From: Kangiella taiwanensis
GTDB lineage: Bacteria; Pseudomonadota; Gammaproteobacteria; Enterobacterales; Kangiellaceae
DNA: 64,000 bases
Reading direction: 5' to 3'
Assembly (NCBI RefSeq): GCF_020005165.1
Contig: NZ_JAHCLT010000003.1
Location: forward strand, 1 to 64,000
Shown piece after piece: positions 58,512-64,000 of the stretch. Made by a program: the position numbers and the translations under genes. Under the pieces are notes generated by a model. It was not told the DNA's origin, did no database searches, and saw only the letters and a program-made list of their open reading frames with translations. Positions within the stretch are counted from its first letter, which is position 1; each line of letters begins with the position of its first letter.

Positions 58512-58701
58512 ACCGATTCCTAAATCAGAGCCATTTGTACAAATAATCAACAGCTAAGCGCAATCATCAATAGCTTACCGCTATGAGGGCGATTTTCTTA
58601 GCTTTGATCGAGAAATCACTGGTTACTTTTCAGGGCTGTTTGTGGAATAATCAGTCTAATTTTCGTAATTCTTATAACATTTCAGTCAGTAGGTAATTTT
58701 G

Positions 58702-59733
58702 ATGGATGACAACAAAAAGAAGGCGCTCGGCGCTGCTTTAGGTCAAATTGAACGTCAATTCGGTAAAGGCTCAATCATGCGCCTTGGCGACGGTTCTGCG
58801 GCTAGAGGCATTGAAGCAATCTCGACAGGTTCTTTGGGGCTGGATATTGCACTAGGTATTGGTGGCTTCCCGAAAGGTCGTATCGCAGAAGTTTATGGCC
58901 CTGAGTCTTCTGGTAAGACAACGTTAGCATTACAAGCGATTGCCAGCTGCCAGGCTGATGGCGGAACAGCAGCCTTTGTTGATGCTGAGCACGCTTTAGA
59001 TCCAGTGTACGCAGAAAAGCTAGGCGTTAATCTAGACGAGTTAATCGTTTCTCAGCCTGATACGGGTGAACAGGCATTAGAAATTACCGATATGTTAGTA
59101 CGCTCAGGTGCGGTTGATATCGTGGTCGTGGATTCGGTTGCAGCTTTGACGCCTAAAGCAGAAATTGAAGGTGAGATGGGCGATTCGCACATGGGTCTTC
59201 AGGCGCGTTTGATGTCTCAAGCGTTGCGTAAACTGACTGCGAATATCAAGCGCTCGAACACACTGTGTATCTTCATTAACCAAATCCGTATGAAGATTGG
59301 TGTCATGTTTGGTTCGCCAGAAACAACGACGGGTGGTAACGCTCTGAAGTTCTATTCGTCAGTTCGTTTGGATATTCGTCGTATTGGTCAGATTAAGCAA
59401 GGTGATGAAATCATCGGTAACGAGACGCGCGTTAAAGTTGTGAAAAACAAAGTGGCACCGCCGTTCAAACAAGCTGAGTTCCAAATCCTTTACGGTCAAG
59501 GTACTTCATTGGAAGGTGAGATCCTTGATTGGGGCGTTAAGCAAGACTTGGTTGAGAAGTCAGGCGCTTGGTACTCATACCAAGGCAACAAAATTGGTCA
59601 AGGTAAGCAGAACGTCATTCAGTTTTTGAAAGAAAATACTGAGATCAAAGAAGAGATCGAGAAGACGCTTCGTGAGCAACTTCTAGTGACCGCTAAGCCT
59701 AGCGACGAAGAAGAAGCTCCTGAGGAAGCTTAA
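58702..59733 (+). CDS. recA: recombinase RecA
   Basis: A 343-residue DNA-dependent ATPase central to homologous recombination and SOS induction. Walker [10 protein letters not shown] is near 66-74, and the C-terminus is acidic ([10 protein letters not shown]). The ATG at 58702 follows AGGT; a TTG one codon upstream is open. It is followed 18 nt later by recX. No canonical LexA box is visible in the upstream 190 bases. Confidence 0.98.
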   Translation: MDDNKKKALGAALGQIERQFGKGSIMRLGDGSAARGIEAISTGSLGLDIALGIGGFPKGRIAEVYGPESSGKTTLALQAIASCQADGGTAAFVDAEHALDPVYAEKLGVNLDELIVSQPDTGEQALEITDMLVRSGAVDIVVVDSVAALTPKAEIEGEMGDSHMGLQARLMSQALRKLTANIKRSNTLCIFINQIRMKIGVMFGSPETTTGGNALKFYSSVRLDIRRIGQIKQGDEIIGNETRVKVVKNKVAPPFKQAEFQILYGQGTSLEGEILDWGVKQDLVEKSGAWYSYQGNKIGQGKQNVIQFLKENTEIKEEIEKTLREQLLVTAKPSDEEEAPEEA

Positions 59734-59751
59734 TTCTTACGGGTAAGTTTT

Positions 59752-60228
59752 ATGGGCTTTAAACAGCCTCCACGCGATTATAAAATCATAGCGATGGACT
59801 TATTAGCACGCCGGGAACATTCCCGGCGTGAGCTTATTGATAAGTTAAAACTTCGAGGGTTCGAGGGTGAGGATGTTGAAGCTTATCTTGATCGTCTCGC
59901 TGAACGGGGTTTGCAAAGTGATGAGCGCTTTGTAGAAAGCTTTATCCGACAGCGTTCGCAAAATGGCTATGGCCCCTTGCGAGTTCGCCAAGAATTAAGG
60001 CAGAAAGGCATTGAAGATGCTGCCATCAGCCTCCACTTTGAATCTATGGGTATTGATTGGCATCAAATTGCGGTTGATGTCTGGCGTAAAAAATACAACC
60101 GAGCGCCAGGGCCTGATATGAAGTTAAGAGCAAAGCAAACTCGGTTTTTACAGTACCGAGGTTTTGATTTCGATATGATTAACTTCGCCTTGTCATCCGA
60201 TCCGGGTGACGATGAAGATTTTTACTGA
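59752..60228 (+). CDS. recX: RecA regulatory protein RecX
   Basis: A 158-residue all-helical protein that caps RecA filaments and inhibits RecA. RREHSRRELIDKLKLRGF and the repeat SFIRQRSQNGYGPLRVRQEL are typical. It lies 18 nt downstream of recA and should be co-transcribed. A strong hairpin in its first codons (59807-59830) may lower its level relative to RecA. Confidence 0.94.
   Translation: MGFKQPPRDYKIIAMDLLARREHSRRELIDKLKLRGFEGEDVEAYLDRLAERGLQSDERFVESFIRQRSQNGYGPLRVRQELRQKGIEDAAISLHFESMGIDWHQIAVDVWRKKYNRAPGPDMKLRAKQTRFLQYRGFDFDMINFALSSDPGDDEDFY
59807..59830 (+). promoter_or_regulatory. hairpin inside 5' end of recX
   Basis: Perfect 11-bp inverted repeat CACGCCGGGAA / TTCCCGGCGTG with only CA between. 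It begins 74 nt after the recA stop codon. Confidence 0.6.
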
Positions 60229-60307
60229 TACTCCCTTCAGAATATTGTAATGAGTATCAAAATCAATTAGATAAATATGAATAGTAAAGTAAAAGGTTAA
60301 TTTAACA

Positions 60308-62947
60308 GTGAGTACGACAGAACAAACAATGACGACTAACGAGATCCGTAAAGCCTTTTTAGAGTTCTTTGAAAGCAATGGGCACAAGATGGTGGACAGC
60401 GCGCCACTTATTCCAGCGAATGATCCAACTTTACTGTTCACCAATGCCGGGATGGTGCCATTTAAAGATTGTTTCTTAGGCACTGAGCAACGATCATATA
60501 CACGAGCAACCAGTTCGCAACGTTGTGTTCGTGCTGGTGGTAAACATAATGACCTAGAAAATGTCGGTTATACGGCCCGTCACCATACATTCTTCGAAAT
60601 GCTGGGTAATTTCAGTTTTGGCGACTATTTTAAGAAAGAAGCGATTGGTTACTGCTGGGAGCTGTTAACTGAGGTCTTTAAGCTACCAAAAGAAAAGCTT
60701 TGGGTCACGGTTTATGCTGAAGACGATGAGGCTTATGACATTTGGGCCAAAGACATCGGTTTCCCAGAAGAGCGTATCAGCCGAATTGGCGACAATAAAG
60801 GTGAGCGTTATGCCTCAGACAATTTCTGGGCGATGGGCGACACAGGTCCTTGTGGCCCTTGCTCAGAAGTCTTCTACGATCATGGCGAACACATCTGGGG
60901 TGGCCCTCCAGGAACACCTGAAGAAGATGGCGACCGCTTCATTGAAATCTGGAACTTGGTATTCATGCAGTACAACCGTCACAAAGACGGTACCATGGAG
61001 TCATTACCAAAGCCGTCTGTCGATACCGGTATGGGGCTTGAACGTATTTCTGCGATTTTACAAGGTGTTCACAGCAACTACGAAATCGACACTTTCCAAT
61101 ACTTAATTAAGCAAACCGCAGACTTATTAAAGGTTAACGATTTAGACAATAAGTCATTGCGTGTGATTGCTGATCATATTCGCTCATGCTGCTTCCTGAT
61201 TCTTGATGGTATTGTGCCAAGCAACGAAGGCCGTGGTTATGTATTGCGTCGAATCACTCGTCGAGCAATTCGTCACGGCCACCAATTGGGCGCTCAAGGT
61301 TCGTTCTTCTCAAAATTGGTACAAGCTCTTGTTGATACCATGGGCGATGCATACCCAGCATTGAAAGAACAGCAGTCGATTATCGAAGGCGTTTTGCTAA
61401 AAGAAGAAGAAGCGTTTGCGAAGACCTTAGACAAAGGCATGCAAATCCTTGAAGCCGATATCGCGGATATTAAAGACAAAACGATTTCTGGCGAGACAGT
61501 TTTCAAGCTTTACGATACTTACGGCTTCCCACAAGATTTAACTGCTGATATTGCGCGCGAAAAAGGTCTTGAGATTGATTGGGATGGCTTTGAAAAAGCG
61601 ATGGAAGCACAACGCGAGCGTGCGCGAGCTTCGAGTAACTTTGGTGTGGACTACAACGATTCGCTCAAGCTTGAAGAAGTTTCAGAGTTCACTGGTTATG
61701 ACTTTTTAAGCCAACAATCTAAAGTCGTTAAACTGATTCAAAACAGCGAAACAGTAGACAGCTTGAAAGAAGGCGAGAAGGGTATTGTTATTCTTGAGCA
61801 AACGCCTTTCTACGGTGAGTCAGGCGGTCAGGTCGGTGATAAAGGTTCGTTGTTTGGTAATGGCGTGAACTTTATTGTCGAAGACACTCAGATGATTGGT
61901 GATGCGATAGCGCATATCGGCTATGTTGATAAAGGTGAAGTGACCACGAATTCTGAGCTAAAAGCCGATGTCGATGGTGGCTTGCGTCAAAGTACGATGC
62001 GTAACCACTCTGCAACTCATTTGCTCCATGCCGCGCTTCGCGATGTATTAGGTTCGCATGTGCAGCAAAAAGGCTCGCTAAATGACCCTGAACGCCTTCG
62101 TTTCGATTTTTCTAACCCTGAAGCTGTATCGCGTGAAGATTTGGCCAAAGTCGAGCGTATGGTGAATGAAAAGATTTTTGAGAATCATCCAGTTGAGGCC
62201 GCGGTGATGTCGATGGATGAAGCCAAAGAGCACGGTGCTATGGCCTTGTTCGGAGAAAAGTATGGTGATGAAGTTCGTGTGCTCACCATGTCGCCGTTTT
62301 CTGTCGAACTTTGTGGTGGCACACACGTTAAACGCACTGGTGATATTGGTCCGTTTAAAATTGTGTCTGAAACGGGTATTGCGGCAGGCGTTCGCCGTAT
62401 TGAAGCGATTACTGGTGAGAAGGCTGTGGCTTGGATGCAACAGTCTGAAAGTCGATTCCACAGCTTGGGTAAGTTGCTGAAAAGCGATCCTGCGCAATCG
62501 GTGGAAAAAGTCGAGCAATTACTAGACAAGTCGAAACAGCTTGAAAAACAAATTCAACAATTGCAAAGCAAATTAGCGTCGAGCCAAGGGAGTGATTTGG
62601 CTTCGAATGCTGAAGATATCAACGGTGTGAAATTGCTGGTATCGAAACTTGAAGGTGTCGAGCCAAAAGCACTACGAGACATGCAAGATCAACTTAAGAA
62701 TAAACTAGGTTCAAGTATTGTCGTTCTTGGTATCGCAAGTGATGACAAAGTTAGTTTGATTGCTGGCGTCAGTAAGGATTTAACGTCAAAGGTTAAGGCT
62801 GGTGATTTGATCAAGATGGTTGCGGAACAAGTGGGCGGAAAGGGCGGCGGTCGCCCTGATATGGCTCAAGCTGGAGGCAAAGATGCATCAGCGCTGCCAG
62901 CAGCCCTTGATTCTGTGAAGCCATGGGTTTTAGACAAACTAGCTTAA
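60308..62947 (+). CDS. alaS: alanyl-tRNA synthetase
   Basis: An 879-residue class II synthetase. N-terminal catalytic domain ([26 protein letters not shown]), central editing domain with [16 protein letters not shown] and CGGTHV zinc ligands, and the C-Ala domain with a long coiled region. The length fits. Start is GTG 60308; ATG 60329 (7 residues later) is a real alternative, as neither has a strong Shine-Dalgarno. It follows recX by 79 nt, as in E. coli. Confidence 0.97.
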   Translation: MSTTEQTMTTNEIRKAFLEFFESNGHKMVDSAPLIPANDPTLLFTNAGMVPFKDCFLGTEQRSYTRATSSQRCVRAGGKHNDLENVGYTARHHTFFEMLGNFSFGDYFKKEAIGYCWELLTEVFKLPKEKLWVTVYAEDDEAYDIWAKDIGFPEERISRIGDNKGERYASDNFWAMGDTGPCGPCSEVFYDHGEHIWGGPPGTPEEDGDRFIEIWNLVFMQYNRHKDGTMESLPKPSVDTGMGLERISAILQGVHSNYEIDTFQYLIKQTADLLKVNDLDNKSLRVIADHIRSCCFLILDGIVPSNEGRGYVLRRITRRAIRHGHQLGAQGSFFSKLVQALVDTMGDAYPALKEQQSIIEGVLLKEEEAFAKTLDKGMQILEADIADIKDKTISGETVFKLYDTYGFPQDLTADIAREKGLEIDWDGFEKAMEAQRERARASSNFGVDYNDSLKLEEVSEFTGYDFLSQQSKVVKLIQNSETVDSLKEGEKGIVILEQTPFYGESGGQVGDKGSLFGNGVNFIVEDTQMIGDAIAHIGYVDKGEVTTNSELKADVDGGLRQSTMRNHSATHLLHAALRDVLGSHVQQKGSLNDPERLRFDFSNPEAVSREDLAKVERMVNEKIFENHPVEAAVMSMDEAKEHGAMALFGEKYGDEVRVLTMSPFSVELCGGTHVKRTGDIGPFKIVSETGIAAGVRRIEAITGEKAVAWMQQSESRFHSLGKLLKSDPAQSVEKVEQLLDKSKQLEKQIQQLQSKLASSQGSDLASNAEDINGVKLLVSKLEGVEPKALRDMQDQLKNKLGSSIVVLGIASDDKVSLIAGVSKDLTSKVKAGDLIKMVAEQVGGKGGGRPDMAQAGGKDASALPAALDSVKPWVLDKLA

Positions 62948-63142
62948 GATCCAACGATATACATTTGAAATTGAACGCGGTATTCTTGTAACAGAAAGTA
63001 TTTTTGTGACTGGATGCTCAAAAGTATAGTTTTAGAAGCGAATTGTTGATAGAATTCGCGACTTCCGACGTTAGTGTCGGCTTTCCTTACACATAATTCA
63101 CGTTGTGTAAGTTAGATTTGTAGATATGATTTGTAGATAGTG

Positions 63143-63194
63143 GAGAGCGGCTTGGATTCAGCCAGGGATGCTCTCTAGGATAGAGGAGACTGGA
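63143..63194 (+). promoter_or_regulatory. csrA leader with six GGA motifs
   Basis: GGA motifs lie at 63142, 63154, 63166, 63178, 63185 and 63192. The second sits in the apical loop of a hairpin: outer stem GAGAGC / GCTCTC (63143-63148 with 63170-63175), inner stem GGCT / AGCC. The last two flank the Shine-Dalgarno and start codon. This is the architecture of CsrA autorepression. Another hairpin (CTTACACA / TGTGTAAG, 63086-63111) lies upstream. Confidence 0.75.
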
Positions 63195-63422
63195 ATGTTA
63201 ATTTTGACAAGACGTGTCGGCGAAACGCTGATGATTGGTGATGAGATTACTGTAACGGTACTAGGTGTTAAAGGTAACCAGGTTCGTATCGGTATCAATG
63301 CACCAAAAGAGGTTGCTGTTCACCGTGAAGAAATCTATTTGCGTATCCAACATGAGAAGCAAATGGAGAATTACCAAACAAATCAACCAGGTAATAATTC
63401 AGACGACGATTATAATTATTAA
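63195..63422 (+). CDS. csrA: carbon storage regulator CsrA
   Basis: A 75-residue RNA-binding protein that controls translation and mRNA stability at GGA sites. The ATG at 63195 gives the canonical [16 protein letters not shown]; a frame extending 9 codons upstream is not used. [10 protein letters not shown] holds the arginine that contacts RNA. The C-terminus is longer than the ~61 residues of E. coli and rich in Asn, Gln and Asp ([15 protein letters not shown]). Position between alaS and tRNA-Ser matches E. coli. Confidence 0.96.
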   Translation: MLILTRRVGETLMIGDEITVTVLGVKGNQVRIGINAPKEVAVHREEIYLRIQHEKQMENYQTNQPGNNSDDDYNY

Positions 63423-63441
63423 AAAAAGTTGGATTGGAGTG

Positions 63442-63469
63442 TTGCATTTTATCCTGAATAAGGTAACAT
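63442..63469 (+). promoter_or_regulatory. tRNA-Ser promoter
   Basis: TTGCAT (63442-63447), 16 bp, TAACAT (63464-63469), followed by a GC-rich discriminator (CCGTCCGCG), the type used at stringently controlled stable-RNA genes. Confidence 0.6.
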
Positions 63470-63484
63470 TCCGTCCGCGTCAAC

Positions 63485-63575
63485 GGTGAGGTGGCCGAGC
63501 GGCTGAAGGCGCTCCCCTGCTAAGGGAGTATACCCTAATCCGGTATCGAGGGTTCGAATCCCTCCCTCACCGCCA
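63485..63575 (+). tRNA. tRNA-Ser (GCT anticodon)
   Basis: A 91-nt class II tRNA with a long variable arm (TACCCTAATCCGGTA). Acceptor GGTGAGG pairs with CCTCACC; anticodon loop CTGCTAA; CCA encoded. It reads AGC and AGU. Confidence 0.97.
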
Positions 63576-63663
63576 TTATTTACTTGCAGAGTAAATAGTG
63601 ACGGAGAAACTTAAAAGCGATTGATTTTTAAACGTTTTTTTAGTTTCAATAAGAAGTAAAAAA

Positions 63664-63719
63664 CTTTTAATAAATTATTTTAAAAGTTCGTTGACTTCTA
63701 AAAAACGGGTGGCATAATA
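63664..63719 (+). promoter_or_regulatory. tRNA-Arg promoter with AT-rich upstream element
   Basis: TTGACT (63691-63696), 16 bp, CATAAT (63713-63718). A 9-bp AT inverted repeat (AACTTTTAA / TTAAAAGTT) lies immediately upstream, in the position of an UP element. Confidence 0.6.
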
Positions 63720-63735
63720 CGCCCCACAAAACGAA

Positions 63736-63812
63736 GCGCGTGTAGCTCAGTTGGATAGAGTACCTGGCTACGAACCAGGCGGTCGGAGGTTCGAATCCTT
63801 CCACGCGCGCCA
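63736..63812 (+). tRNA. tRNA-Arg (ACG anticodon)
   Basis: A 77-nt cloverleaf. Acceptor GCGCGTG pairs with CACGCGC; anticodon loop CTACGAA; T-loop GTTCGAATC; CCA encoded. A34 is normally converted to inosine to read CGU, CGC and CGA. Confidence 0.97.
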
Positions 63813-63820
63813 TTATTTAA

Positions 63821-63845
63821 AACCTCGCTACGGCGGGGTTTTTTA
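63821..63845 (+). terminator. intrinsic terminator of tRNA-Arg
   Basis: AACCTCGC / GCGGGGTT stem around TACG (one G-T pair), followed by T residues. Confidence 0.85.
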
Positions 63846-64000
63846 TTGCCTAGAAAAAGTATCTATCGTAAAAACTAAACCTACGATAGAGTGGTTTGGG
63901 ATAGTCTGCTAATTTAAGTAAGATCTCAGAAAGTATAGAGTATTCTTGGCTCTGTGTTATTTTGCTAACTTAATAGTATTGCAATGAATAAAGAAATGTT

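Noticed and set aside
58619-58633. LexA-like CTG-N9-CAG upstream of recA
   Set aside because: Spacing is one base short of the gammaproteobacterial CTG-N10-CAG, and the inner bases do not fit.
60227-60258. GATACTC / GAGTATC pairing between recX and alaS as a terminator
   Set aside because: Weak AT-rich stem with a large loop and no T-run.
63065-63080. CCGAC / GTCGG hairpin after alaS as a terminator
   Set aside because: The stem is only 5 bp and no T-run follows; it may be part of the csrA leader instead.

Overview
The window reads as a continuous piece of chromosome from a moderately AT-rich marine gammaproteobacterium. The genus looks most like Kangiella (order Oceanospirillales); this is inference from gene order and protein character, not a database match. 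Support comes from the lrp-ftsK-lolA-rarA-crcB-serS block, the mutS/fdxA and pncC...recA-recX-alaS-csrA-tRNA blocks, a monomeric NADP-isocitrate dehydrogenase, and many exported peptidases and amidohydrolases. I see no phage, transposase, integrase or CRISPR array.

Layout. 1-5.5 kb is an AT-rich accessory stretch: a TPR-sulfotransferase, an orphan membrane protein, a lipoprotein, and a compact operon of ECF-type sigma factor, membrane-anchored putative anti-sigma factor and exported double-PDZ protein. 5.6-8.5 kb (minus) is hflD-mnmA-nudJ and rluE. 8.6-20.4 kb carries icd, an iodotyrosine-deiodinase-like nitroreductase, a MarR regulator, threonine aldolase, fabR divergent from an acyl-lipid desaturase with two FabR-type operators between them, trxB, a 59-codon small gene, a DsbA-family protein, a cold-shock gene, and ald divergent from lrp. 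20.4-26.9 kb is ftsK-lolA-rarA-crcB-serS. 27-33.2 kb has an MscS-type channel, an exported amidohydrolase, and the aromatic genes DAHP synthase and pheA. pheA is preceded by an unannotated Phe/Tyr-rich leader peptide and attenuator. 33.3-37 kb has tRNA-Arg(CCG) with a duplicated upstream segment, an RluA-family synthase, cmoB-cmoA and a monofunctional chorismate mutase. 37-48 kb holds a candidate small RNA, an S9 peptidase, an Lrp-like regulator next to methionine gamma-lyase, and envelope proteins. 48-50.7 kb is arsR-gapdh-arsJ for organoarsenical efflux. 50.8-64 kb holds fdxA, mutS, pncC, a MerR-controlled glutaredoxin/MauE fusion, alkB, marC, recA-recX-alaS-csrA, tRNA-Ser(GCT) and tRNA-Arg(ACG).

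How it fits together. Several units pair a regulator with its target and show a visible operator: FabR with the desaturase, ArsR with gapdh-arsJ, MerR with the Grx-MauE protein, and probably Lrp types with ald and with methionine gamma-lyase. RNA-level control is also visible: pheA attenuation, a csrA leader with six GGA motifs, a hairpin inside the start of recX, and a minus-strand sRNA candidate with two C-rich loops ending in a textbook terminator. The best candidates for undescribed biology are the sRNA, the ECF/anti-sigma/double-PDZ operon, and the MerR-Grx-MauE module.
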